Program-made: the position numbers and the translations under genes
The notes under the pieces: model-generated
Database searches by the model: none
What the model saw: only the letters and a program-made list of their open reading frames with translations
Told to the model about the DNA's origin: nothing
Assembly: GCA_947561715.1 (NCBI GenBank)
Contig: OX387199.1
Location: 4,283,001-4,347,000 of the forward strand
From: Ascidia mentula
Lineage: Eukaryota; Chordata; Ascidiacea; Phlebobranchia; Ascidiidae
Direction: 5' to 3'
DNA length: 64,000 nucleotides
Shown: positions 14,759-27,400 of the stretch, piece by piece
Numbering within the stretch: position 1 is the first letter of the stretch
Layout: each line of letters begins with the position of its first letter

Positions 14759-15225
14759 CGCCCGTCCGTCACTGTTAAGAACACAACAATCGAAACTAGA
14801 TGTCGATCAATGGGACCTAGGTGCGCTTGTTGTGTTTTTTCTTGGTGTCAACAAAGTTTATGCGTCAAGCCAACGCAACATCGTTGTTTTTCAACCTACG
14901 GCGTGAGGGGAGCACAGATTGAACATTATGTTTGTGTGGAACGACCCTGCGGGGCAAGCTTCGCGTTTTTGTTTAAATGTTACGCGGTCGCCTGGAGTCA
15001 AAATCTCGTAATGTCGATGGTTTTCTTCACCAGCTTCTTGACAGAGTTTCGTAAAATTAATTACAAATTGTTACTAAACTGAATTGTTTGAAACAAAACA
15101 TAGATTGTGCCACTATCCAGGAACCAGTCTTGCCACCTAACTCTGTTCAAACCCGCGTCAGCACTGTTTCATCCCACCTATCATTTGTGCAAGACGCATA
15201 TTTTGCATAGCAGGTCGTTTCAATG

Positions 15226-15289
15226 AGAGCTGCAGACAGGGTGTATACACGCACTGTTTCGACCTGTAAGGTCTCATCAGTGCAGCTGT
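15226..15289 (-). ncRNA. Type I hammerhead ribozyme, copy 1
   Basis: Read on the minus strand, the 64 bases fold into a complete hammerhead. Stem I has seven pairs (AGCTGCA with TGCAGCT). The core CTGATGA follows. Stem II is GACCT/AGGTC with loop TAC, followed by GAA. Stem III is ACAG/CTGT, with the cleavage-site C (GTC triplet) directly before the stem I 3' strand. Every invariant core base is present (C3 U4 G5 A6 G8 A9 G12 A13 A14, A15.1-U16.1 and H17=C). Open stem I makes it type I. An identical copy lies at 36.2 kb. Self-cleavage is expected from the family but untested. Confidence 0.85.
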
Positions 15290-18200
15290 AGATGTGGCAC
15301 TGTGCTAGCTGGTAGACTATTGCAGGCACACAGATTTCCACTTTGTGGTACCTTTCGGTTAATTGTCGATATGTTGGGTACCAAACTAGGTAACAATCAA
15401 CACAGACGAACCACGTGGAGCGTTTTATTTTGCATAAAAATGCCTAATGAATAAGTATGAAATATTTTGTACCATAGTCGGCAAGCGCTTACACAAAGTT
15501 GCCTATCGCAAAACAGTACCAGCATGTGAAAACCGTTTTTCCGTCCATCCAATAACTAACGACCCATACAGCCCCATTATCGGATACCCAATCGCTCTGG
15601 AAGCCCTTCGCCCTTCTCGGCCAATCTTATCGCTATGCGTAACTGTCAAAGAACTCCACACAGAACGATGTAAGCCCCGTGTAGCAGTTTTGCCACCTCT
15701 TATCATACATTCCGGTGTCTGACGCCGGTCCATCTTCTTTGCTTATACCTGCTTGTGTATCTGGCGATCCGATGCCTTTTCAATTTTGCGGCTTGCGACA
15801 AAGCAGTTATTTCGTGCCCATATGAATGGATTGACCTCGGTCGCGATCGGCCATCTTTCAATCTACCGCTTGTACAATTTGGGACAGGCGATTTTGGATA
15901 AGAAACTCCACTAAAAGTGGTTACTGTTTCACCTTTGGAACGCTGTTTGGCAAGTAAGAATTTTTCGTCCCTTTGCAAATTTCTGAAGCTAAATTTTGGA
16001 AAAAGCGTTGTTGTCGTCATGTATTCTTAACTGTCTCTTTTTCCTTGATTGTTCTATCACTTATTTTTCGAAGATGATTGGGTAACAACCCTTTTTTAAT
16101 TTTTATTACTTCTCAGTTTAATGTTATTTTCTTCATAGAAATCGCGATGTTCGCAATCAAAACAATGGCGTCGCCAAATGATATTGTTTGGCGCAATGCA
16201 GTTTCCTCACACACGCCCAACAAGCAGCACCCTCAACCCAAATAACAACCAAAAGAAACCGGAACCCTTTCTTGGCACTGATCCCCGGGCGTGCGCGTCA
16301 CATAACATGGGCCCCTTGGCCAGGCCGCCCTCCCCCACCGCTGAGTGACGTCACAATGCACGTTGTGCGGCAAGAATCAAGTGCCAAAACACGCGTTCCG
16401 CGCGCTCCCGGCGGAAGCAATCGCTTGTCCCGAAATAAAACTCCACATTTTGCTGTTTTTGGATCTCGCTTTTCCTTGCATGCAACTAGATGAGGGAACA
16501 TAGCGACCGTGATGACAAGCGCGTCTCGAGAAAACCTACATTCTGTCGTTGGAGGTTTTAGACAATAAACGAGTGTTTTTAATTGTTTCGAAAGCTTAGG
16601 TTGAAGTGTGTGTTGAGGCAATGATTTGTCGAGTTTCGTGACTTCAAGTCCTTTCAGCCTGCGAACTGCAACCTTATGAAGAAGTAGAAAACACTAAATT
16701 TAGTATTTGGGTCTCTTAAATAGTGACGTCAACAATTATCGTGCGTTGCAGGCAGTTGAGCCATTTTGGAATTTTTTTCAACAGAAGTCGCTTGCTATGA
16801 CACCAAACAACTGAAAGCTACATTTTGCGTTGGATTTGCTCGTGACCGGCCGCTATGTTTATGCGAATAACTCGAGTGGTTGAACTTTGGTACACGTTTG
16901 CAAGCGGAAGACAAAGTGGTTAATCCTCGTCAAGTAGCAACGCAAATTGCGATCTGGGATTACTGGCGAGCAGCAGCGTGCACGAAACACCTCTTGGCGT
17001 TCTGTAGCGGCATTACTCTAAAGCTGTATAATGACTAGGTATTGGCCGCGTTCATTATCGTGTTACAGTCGAAGAAGCTCAGTTTGTTGTCGCCTTGTCA
17101 GCTTGTGCCGGTCGGTTTGAACCCACAACTAATGTTTGGGCTTTGATGTGAATTCCAGCCAATGTGGTTTACGTTCGGCGCTGATTTATCAGTTCACCTT
17201 CAAGCTCCATGCCAAAAATGCAATCCAAACACGGCATGGCTTTTACCGCGGCCAATGAGCAACCTAATCACACAAGATCTCAATGCATTTTGGCGACTTC
17301 CTGTTTACCTGGGTCACGGCATAGCGATGACCTTGGGCCTTGAATATAAGTTGGCTCGGTTTTTACAGATGGCCAATACGATATTCAATATGTAAATTTT
17401 TATGTATATTTGAATACGCGTACCTTGAACGAATAACCGAAAACAGCAGTACATTTAAAAATTGCGAAATCAACGATGTCATCAAAATATCCCTAAAAAA
17501 CTATTGCCTCCTCTGCTAGGCCTCTTTTAAGCATTTATCTATTGTTCGTTTCCATTCCACGTCTATTGCACGCTTTTCACGTTGCTCGGCGCCCAATTTT
17601 GTATCATATTTTAACATTTAAATTTTTCTGTCACCTTACTCTTGACTTTGACATAGTAAATCCCCCTTGTGGACATGAAACTGAACGCGATTCCACCAAA
17701 GTACACATGCGCTTATGTGTATTGATATGGCAAACGCCGCACTGCGAGGGTTCGTGGCATTGACGTTGGAAGGGTAATCCATATCTTTCAGTGGCAGTTA
17801 GAATGGTGCAACAGTTTTGTTTTGACATAGAACCCTAAAGTGTACCCAACGCACTAGTAAAGCTTTCAAATGTCTCACCTCGGACATAACATAACGTAGC
17901 GTGCGAAGCGACATTTTTGAGATGACCACGTTTTGACGAATGAGGTTTCGTGGCATTTTAGTAAACATAGGGATTAAACGTCCATTGAGTTTTGTCAAAA
18001 CAAAAGCGCAAATGGCCACACTTGGGGATTTGTTCTGCAACCGATGATTGATGCAGATCTACGCTGTTGTTGGTGTCACTTCTAGCATTAGAGTGCTTTA
18101 ATTCTATGCAAATTTTATTCCCAATAAACTGTTTGGCGATTGGAGATGGCTAAATGTCCCCTGCTAGGATCCTAGACCTATATGTTAGGCAAATTATTGT

Positions 18201-21200
18201 TCGAAATGAGCGCAAAAGTGATTTGTTTGCTAAAAAAAACTAACAAGTTAACAGTACAAATACCCACTATGCAAAGCAAAATTGACTAAAACTGAAAAAA
18301 CTCGAACATTTTAATACATTGTTCTTGGAAAACGTTTAGACATCAAGTATTGCGCCGACAATCTCTTCTGGAATCCGTCCAAACTCAGGTGATGTTGATG
18401 CCATATCTCGATCAATTACCCACACTTTCGCATGTAATAGGATGAACCTAAACTTGCGGTTACCGCCCATTTGTATCCGACATAGATGTTTACATGGCAA
18501 AGCGCTTCTCCCTCCTTAGGGCGGTCAAATCCAACACTCAGAGGCGTGCGACGGTTGCGGTCTAATAAATCGCATTACGATTGGCTTCACATCGCACAGC
18601 GTTACGCGACATTATTTAGAGCTGGGGATTTAATGGGAGGCACGCGTGTGCCTCAAGGACGGCATGTCATGTATTTTTGTGATAAGTGCTGTCAATCCTC
18701 TGGAAGGTTTGTTTTCGTTATGGTACGCAATGACGTGACGTGCACAACACCCTTGATGCTAACACACAACACACACTTTACACATATTTGACGGCTCAAA
18801 GGTTAAGCATGTGTTGTAGCTCAGTAGCGTATCAAATTTCCCACCTCCCTGCTTACACAGCCAATGTATATCGAGTGTGTAAGTGTGTATGCAGCAATTC
18901 ATCTCGACAACATGTGAATGAACTTTTGCGAAAACTTGGGAGGCCACCGCAGACACTTACAAAGGTGAGACAACTTTCCAAAAAGGCGCCATGTAAAGCC
19001 ATATGCAGAAGGCCGCGTTCGCAGAAACTTGAACAAGCAGGAAAATATATCCCGGTCAACATTCATGAAAGCACATATTTTTGTCGATAAACTCATGCGA
19101 CATCCTATGTCTATCGACATCCAATATCGATAATTCTATCGATTGAATCTATATTTTTATTTACATGCAGTCGCGCGTTTGACGTCACAGCGCGACGTCA
19201 TTAAGTTGTTCAGCCATGCGGAAGACTGTAACGCACACCGATCGCCGAACACGCAGCACCAAAAATTCTGTCGCATGAACTAGCATTTAGTGAATATAAT
19301 GATAAGGTTTACAACTTGGTTGAGAGAAAGAGTTGGTTTACTCTGATAAACCTCGTCTCGATGAAGCAGAAGAACTTGCAAAATAAAGTGCAACCTATAT
19401 GGAACACCATTACGTATTCGTTTTTAAGATGGGCAACCGTAACGAGACACTTAACGGTACGAAAGCGTTGCTCAGTATGAGGGCACAAAAATAGACACAA
19501 ATGTAAGATATTCTTTTCGGGTAAACACGTAACAACAGTACATTCACATCTGCATTTCAATCCTACTAGTTATCCGGCAGTTTACCTAAAAAATCCTGTT
19601 AACGTAACCCCGGTGACGCAGCTGCAATTATCTTGTGCAAGGCACGTTGTTACGTGGACGCCACCCGCCCGGTGCCACGTAAACTCACGCAGATCCGCTC
19701 CATCGGATAAGGTTTCAATTTTCCGGCCTTTCGGTTACGTTCCAGGTGGCCAATTTCCGCTGGAAATAGCCCGGAAGACTCTTAAATTAGTGAAAAGCGT
19801 GCAAATAGTCGGATATTGCGTCGGGAGAATGCGCGATCGTATGATTCACGCTCTTATCGCGATATGCGCCGATATTTTTGACCGGCGCTAATCCACCCAA
19901 CAATGTGTGTGTTTGAAACAAAACCTGGGGTCGTGGGTCGCGAAACTTAATGCCATGATGTTCATTCCTCACTCGGGCGGTGTGTGTGGGTTGACTCGTG
20001 CGTGGGAGCAGAAAGGACCAGAATTCATGAAGTTATTTTTGCACCCGCAGCCTGGGTTCGTCGAATCGCTGGAGCGTGTCGCCGTGAAATAACGCCAACG
20101 GATTTAGGAAATCTGAGTCAAAATGCCCTTTCATACAAACATGTTTTTCGATGGTTTGCCATACCAGAGCTTTTCAAACTGGAGGTTGCGATACTGTTGG
20201 GGTCGCATGGCAAATGTTGGTCGCAAAGAGTTCTAAAGTCACACAAAATACATATTTAACTGTACTATTTCACAAACTACGCACCCGAATACGATGAAAT
20301 TGGTAACTAGGTCATCAGTGCCTGTTGAACGGTTAACATAATTGGTGCCTTGTTGTATGTTTCCAAGTCTCAGTTTTCATTCGATCCATAAAGTACATGT
20401 TTCGATGAAATATCTAACAGTTGGGCAACACGAGAGTGTCGCGGAAAATTTTAATCAAATGGAAGGAGGTGAAAGCGTTTGGGAGTTTAATCCACATGAA
20501 GCGTCAAACTGCACTCTTTTTGCATTCTGTAAAGTTTCCAAAAACGTTAAAGAACAATTGCTTCGACTTAACGATATGCGGTGAGGTTTCATAAACTCTT
20601 CCATTTCAGGTTCACCAACAGCAAGCACTGTCGGCCGCATATTTTCAACCTTCACTGCGACTTGCCCCATGTTTTAAAGCAAGGTGGTTGCGGACATATT
20701 GTTAGTTCAAACATTGCGCATTGCCAAGTTCGTGCGAATTCCAAGATCCAATTTCTGTTTGCGCAAAACCGTAGAAATATGTTGCGGGTTTGTCATCGCC
20801 ATGTATTTCAAAATGGGTTGCGGCCACCACATCACGTAGTATTTATTTGAAATTCTATATTGTAAAAAGCCCATCCCTCTTTCACTATTCCAACTCCTAA
20901 ACGTTATTACCAGCCCGCTGCGCGTGCTAGCGAATGCGAAAATCACTTACAGATCGGTTGAAAACAATGCTGCTGGTGTAGGTATTTGCTGCTTTGTGTG
21001 TGTAGGGGAGTAAGAACCATTTCAGGTGAAATGTTTGCTTTACAAGTTGAACAGAAGGGTTTGCTATAGTTAACACACATGTGTATAAAATTGAATCCTT
21101 TTTTCTTCAGACCATGTTTAATTGCAAAACATTGGGTTCACACCGATCGCTATATATGACTTGACACGCCTTTCCGAATTTTTGCATGCAAACAGTGCTG

Positions 21201-21481
21201 TTAATGATTCCGCCATATTTAGATTTCAAGTTGCAGCATTGCTGCGGGATGCAACCCTAAGCTGTATTCAGCATGTTAGATCAAATACCTTCGTTAGAGC
21301 CCCGCCTCTTAAACATGACCAGGCGGTTATGCACCACAAGCCCTACGTACCTGGCGTGCCAAGGTGCGAAAAACCAACGCCAGGCGAACACTCGGTTATT
21401 TGTTTTCAGATTGCATTATAGGATTAATATACACGAATTTGATGGAAGTTCTGTGATGTGAGGTTGCGCGTATGTGGCGCA
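15290..21481. other. Non-coding stretch upstream of the receptor-like gene
   Basis: No gene is recognised. The stretch contains three isolated TGACGTCA palindromes (16346, 16724, 19180) and a CpG-rich patch at about 16.2-16.5 kb that could be a promoter or enhancer. It probably contains regulatory DNA and possibly untranslated 5' exons of the downstream gene. Confidence 0.45.
19180..19201. promoter_or_regulatory. CRE/ATF-type site pair
   Basis: TGACGTCA at 19180-19187 is followed after six bases by CGACGTCA. Such a tandem is compatible with bZIP (CREB/ATF) binding. It lies about 2.3 kb upstream of the first coding exon of the receptor-like gene. Role inferred from motif only. Confidence 0.35.
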
Positions 21482-21499
21482 GGGACTGAGAGACGCACG

Positions 21500-24400
21500 A
21501 TGTTGCGGTTGTTGATGTTGCTCGTTCTCACGACCAGAGCCCATTCGGTTCCTTTAAATGGACAAGGAAACAGTGGTATGTAGTTCTATGGATGTGATTT
21601 GGATTCAACGGCCGCTTTTTTAGAAACCATTTTAATGTTAGCAAACCATTTAATGTGTTAATCAGGGTAATAGATCTAACATTGCCCATCCACAAATTTG
21701 CCTTTACAAAGTGTTGTCAGAGTTTTGTACCTTCAAAGCCTGTGAAAAGGTTTATGTTATAAGCACAAGAAACCTTTCTAAACCCGAAATTTGTTTGCGA
21801 ACAACAATCCAAATTGCGGTTGCTCATAAATGCTTCTCCTATATGTGCATTTTTTTAGACCACATCGTGATAAATACTCAACATCCGGGACACCTTCCGG
21901 AAGCTATCGCGTTGGCCAATCAAAGCTCGTCTCTGCTCTCTACGTGGAACCAGTCCCACCTTCAAAACGAGACTTCGACCAGAGACCAAGGTAGAGGGCA
22001 TGCCAAACCTAACAGCTGCGTTTTCGTGTAGGAAGGGATTTGAGACCACCAAGCTCAGTGCGGGATATAATGCAATCTAAACGATACGCACACCCCACGA
22101 TAAGCACCAAATCGCGCGTCGATAATCACGTTATGCGCGCATCATATCGTTGCTCTCCGGTATCTCGGCATCTCGATTTTGTTTTGCGAATAGCAGGTCT
22201 ACAAGTCGTGTCGTTAAAGTGACAGTTCTGTTTACCTAAAGAATTGACGGTTCAGGTGGTGCGTGCGGTTAAATCGTGTTAAGCCGTTGCCTGCGTATAA
22301 TGGTTTAACAACGCGGCCCGATTGTAGTAATCCGGGCTTTACCAAGCGGTCAAGTTGTTAGGACAGCCTGGCCGTTTACGCTAAAGGTGATAAGGGTGAA
22401 ACGTTTGCCTGGCGTACTTGTATTGGCGTGAAATCCGGAATATGTGAGAAATGTCTGTGATTATCCGCTCTTAGCCGTGCACAGTTCATTTAGAATGGCC
22501 GCCAATGTTCCGGATTATGTTGGTTACTGTTTTTTCACATAACCCCCGCTATTTATTTTCATGCCAATCAGATTATTGTTTGTGCGATGTGCCTCCTAAC
22601 CACCATCACCGATTTCTCATCCCACATCCCGTGTCGTTCAACGGCGCGAACGCATCGCTTTGTTTGCAAGTCTTCATTCTGGTTGTGTTATGGCTTCGTA
22701 GGCCACTGAACCCGACGAAAGCCACGCCATTACAAAAATGCAATATAATCAAAATGTCCATCAACGTACAGCGTGGCGGCGCGCGGGCGGTTTCGTGGTT
22801 GGCACGTAAATTTCAGGAGGACGCGGCCTTTTGTCATTTCGAATTTTCCGTTGTTTGTGCGGTCTTATCGGCGCGCAACTCGGGAATGTGCTCTGGGGGT
22901 CGATTTAGGCTGCAACCATAGTGGTTGTCAGTCAGTGGTTAGTATTCGTATTTGGCGATATTGTTTGTATGTGTGCTGAAATCGCAAGCCATCACGTTTT
23001 GGATCGTATTTGCACAGCCCCGGTTATCATCACTCTGAATGGTAATGTTATATTTATTGCACGCAGTGCCTTTCTATTCACGCATTGAAATTGAAATTTT
23101 TAATGGAACAAAGAGTTAAAAACGATTTGTATTTGACACCTTATTGCGATGGAAAAACAAAAAATGCAGTTATTTTCGTCCTACCTCTGTTTTGGAACCT
23201 GTGGCGTAATTTATATCTAAAAAAAGGTTTGTTTCAGCATAAAATGGACTACAGTATTTTGCCCGCACGTTACTTTTTTGTTAAAAGCCACTAACACGAT
23301 AATACAAAAGTGAAGGCTTTTCCAACCGCCACAAACCGCAAAAACAAAATGCCTTTTAATTACCATTCGACACATCCAGCCAAATGAAGACGAATCATCC
23401 TGAACACAAACGCGACCACGGGCCGCTTCGTGTAATGAACCGCATTTGGCGAGTCTACAAAAGCAATCGACTGCCCCGGGGTTCAGCCTTGTGCATATGC
23501 TCATCGATGACGTGCCCGCTAACCGCCACAGTAAACAAAAACCCGAACCGCAAGACGAGGTTTCACGAGCCCTAATGGGAGAGCAACATCGTTGATTATC
23601 TTGCCAGATTCTCGGAAGATCGTTGGGCTGCGAAACGCGGCCGCACGTTTGGGGATAATTCCTCATGTTCTGGTTCTGGCAGGAAATTAGGAAAACCGCG
23701 ACCAATCCAAACAAATTTGCAGGGTGTGAATAGACGTTTTGTTATCACCTAATTAGACACAACGGGCAATTATGTAACACTGCTGCAAGCCATCGTCGCA
23801 GGACTCGCGTTTTTGTGTTCGAGAATTTTGTGTTTAAACCCAAACAGTATTTTTTCGGTTACATTAGATTTGGTCTTGGTTTTTTTCATTGCTTTTAAAT
23901 TTTCATTTTCCGAACGCTCTAGTCTATGCGGTGATGAGTAAAACGTATAACGTCCGCGCACCAATACCAATGCGCGCACCGGGCTGAACCATGAAACTTC
24001 ACCTATTCCAATAAATGATCATTGTCGTTCTAGCGTAGCACATAAGTTGAAGTTTTAAAAGGTGTAAGTCCATATTTAACTCATTGAAAAATAAAAAATA
24101 AATAGATCTTGCCAACGTGGTTGCGGCAATCCAAATCGCAAATTTCGCAGAACTTCTTCGTTCGCCAGCAGCAACGAACTTTCTTGGCAAATTCGTGCGT
24201 TGGGCGGAAACCTTGCATTGTGAAGTTGCTGACCCCTGCAAGCCCCAAAACGCAGTACGTGTCACTTTTCCGTTGCCGGCCAGGAGCGGCGGCACCACGA
24301 GCCGGCTGAAAACTCCCAATCAACGACATATTTTGTTGTTGTCGATCGCTATATCAAGGCCGATCGCGCGCGGCGCCTTTGAAATACGCGCTCGCAACTT

Positions 24401-27400
24401 TATCCGACTGATTTTGACAAACGACCACTCTCGAAGGCGATAAGCGCTTGTAAGACCCCTAAGCGTCCCCCGAATTGTTCCTGGGTTTGTTCTGTACCCG
24501 GCTATCGGCCCCACGAATCGCCCCGCGGGGTTAGCAGTGTTGACGGTGGAAACAAGGTTTCTTCTGCTTTACGAAAGGATTAATTGGCAATTGACCTCTG
24601 ACTGCCTGTCTTGCGTTATAGACCCTGGACTCAGCGGCCAATTTTTCACGTACGGCAAAGGAATTTTGATTGGGTTGTCCGTCGGCTTCCTCTGCTTCGC
24701 GCCCTTCTGCTGTTGGAAGCTTTGCAAGAAGAGGTAAACAAATTTAAAAGTCGTTAAAAGTGTTTAAATATATGTGGATGGCTGTAAAGTAACCACAAAG
24801 CTCAGAAAACAGTTCGAAACGTGCATTAACCCTCTCCAATAGTGCATCATGTTGTTCCCCAAAAGCTAAAACCCATGGCATATTTCCTAAAGTTTTGATA
24901 CGCATTCTATGAATAGAATTTAGGATCGATCCACATCCCTTTGAGATTCTGTCTACCGTTTTTAAAGTAGCACCTCCAGCGCGTTTAAAGTGCACCAGCA
25001 TGCCTGCATTAGTTGTTCGCTTGTTGACATATTTACTGAAAGCGTTTGGCTGCCAAATGTTAATCCTACAGCCCAGGTGCGACCTGTCTCCAAATCGTTG
25101 ATTGTGGTGGAAGGTGGCGACCACCCACCAACAAACAAATGTTTATCTCGTTGCTCGTTACATCTCCCTCACCCAAATGTTAAGTTATTTGCAAGATTTT
25201 GTCTCAGCCTTGGGCACTTTTAACTGGGCATGTGCGAGACCGAGTCTATTTTCGTGATGATTGATGCACGAAATCAACACCATTTTTGCATGCAACGAAT
25301 GTAAATATTATGACGTCATTATAGTTTACCGCATCCACATATTTACTTTTCACGTAGCAATCAGGATCTACGTAAAGGCAATGACGGCTATACAACTTGT
25401 TACTTTAAACCACGTAACCCTGCGTGCAAATAGCCACTGTCTTAATGTCCTCGTGTACGTTTTCTGTCAGGAAGTTAGTTGGTTGGCAAATAACACTGTC
25501 TTATATCAAGACTACAGTTGCAGATTTTGTGGTAATTCAAAGCTCTTCGCCCGGCAAAAATAATTTACTTGGTTTGCGTTTTATCATCGTGTTTGCTTCC
25601 TGATGAAGGTCAGAACGACTAATGCGTCTACGTCTACCAAGTAAATTATTTTTGCCACAAAATCTTTGAATTTATTGAGAATTATGCCTGGTAGCGTTAG
25701 CAACAAAGTGTTCACCTGTTGCATTTTTGGTTACTCTGCGAATATATTGTTTGGCTTAAACGTCCAATGAAGCGCACATTTTTCCCAGTTGGGTGGCGCA
25801 ACCCCTCCTTTGCAAATCCGCCAATTAGAGCAGTGACAACCCCCACACACGCTTTTACATCGGGCGTCTTACCCGACAGGTGTCACTTGCCACTTGACAC
25901 ATCAAAGGGTGCCACCGGCATGTTTGTTTACCTCCCGGCTGGCATGTGGCAGCACTGACGTTGAAAGACCCCTTTTCCCTGCAGATTAGCAGCGGACATG
26001 TTTTGGTTGCACATGTGCTTGTTTGCATAAGCGCGGTGTCTGTGTTTTTGCTAACTAACTAGTCTGGCGGCATATTGTCGCCACGATGAAATGCTCATGC
26101 AGCCAATGCTTGGGGGTAAAATCCGTTTACTGTGTTTCGTTGTTGCGTAAACATAAACCTGGATAGCATGTCGGTTTGATATGTGTTAACTTGTGGTGCT
26201 TTTTAATGTTGCAGAAACTTTACAATTGTACATACACAGGATAGAAGAAGATTGATTAAAGTGAACGTTTTCCAAACGCACCTGGAAGCCTTCTCATGCA
26301 TTTCCACGTGTGGACCGGTTGTCAATGTGTAGGATGTAAAAGCCCACTAAAAAACGTAGCATGACCCGGCATAGAAAATGCCTGTTCTTTTTCTGTCATA
26401 ACTTCATGTAAAAGACCCAAACAGCCCTAACCTTTGGAGCGACCGCATTTGCGTCAAAAGCGGTTACGCCCATGGCGAAACTGAACCTTCAAACGCCTTG
26501 CAGCAAAATTTCTTCGCTTGCAATTGCAACCAAACGTCCTTTGCAAACCTTCCGTGGCGACGGCTGTGCACCATCACCACTGGCGCCACATTTTGAGCTG
26601 CAAAAGTCTTGAGACCCGAGTCACTGGCATTTCCACACCCTAAGCGTGAGAGTTTGTAAACAACGCATCTACAGTTCGTGTGAGTTCAAGACGATGGAGG
26701 TGATTTCATCTCTGGTAGGCGAGGTTATTGATTGCACGTTAAACTTCATACGTGGTAAAATAAACACAATGGGATCCACGTTCTTTAGTTTAAAGCTGCA
26801 CGAATTTTGCGGCCAATGAGGGTTTGAATCAACGCTTTATTTATGTACCACGGATCCGTTTCCCAGACAAAGTCTCGCAAATCGGGCCTGTTGAAGGTCA
26901 CTTTTGGGTTTGCTGAACAGTGCTTCTTTATGGAGCACTTTGCCCCACGGTTTGTGATTTGTTTGCGCCAGTGTTGTTGCGGTTTCTCTTAAGGGGAGCA
27001 CTGACATCACAAAAAACAGTTCAATTTTCTTGTAATCGCAACGCTAACCTGCAACGTAATCACATTCGGTCGGTTAAAAAAATCATGCGCTCATTCGAAT
27101 GAATCACTTGTTGCCACGTTGACGGTTTTTCGCAGGCATCTTTCGGCACATTCACGTAACCGGGTAGACGTTAAACTTTTTAACTCGTTGGCAGATGTTT
27201 TAACTTTATTGGCATAAACATAAAATACTTTTGAATTTTAATTATAGTGTTATTAATTGGTCTCGGGAAAATGGTGGTGTTTACCGTTAGAGATAAAATT
27301 AAGTTTACAGATGTAAAGGGGCCACCATATTGCGTTTGGACATTTCAGAATTATTTTTGAAACAACTAGCATTTGCTTTTAGTTTCATCGAAGGTTTTGC

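Noticed and set aside
22505-22921. A 138-codon plus-strand frame in intron 2, considered as a missing ectodomain exon
   Set aside because: No suitable acceptor/donor in phase 1-1, and a low-information sequence.
23217-23714. A 165-codon open frame on the minus strand inside intron 2 of the receptor-like gene
   Set aside because: No family similarity, no promoter or splice context, and composition like the surrounding intron. A chance frame in G+C-richer DNA.
24156-24235. Possible extra exon (acceptor TTTCGCAG, Cys-containing frame) before the membrane exon
   Set aside because: The available donor gives the wrong phase, while exons 2 and 3 join correctly without it.
25598-25620. Hammerhead-like CTGATGA followed by GAAC
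   Set aside because: No stem II and no correct GAAA. Only the heptamer matches.
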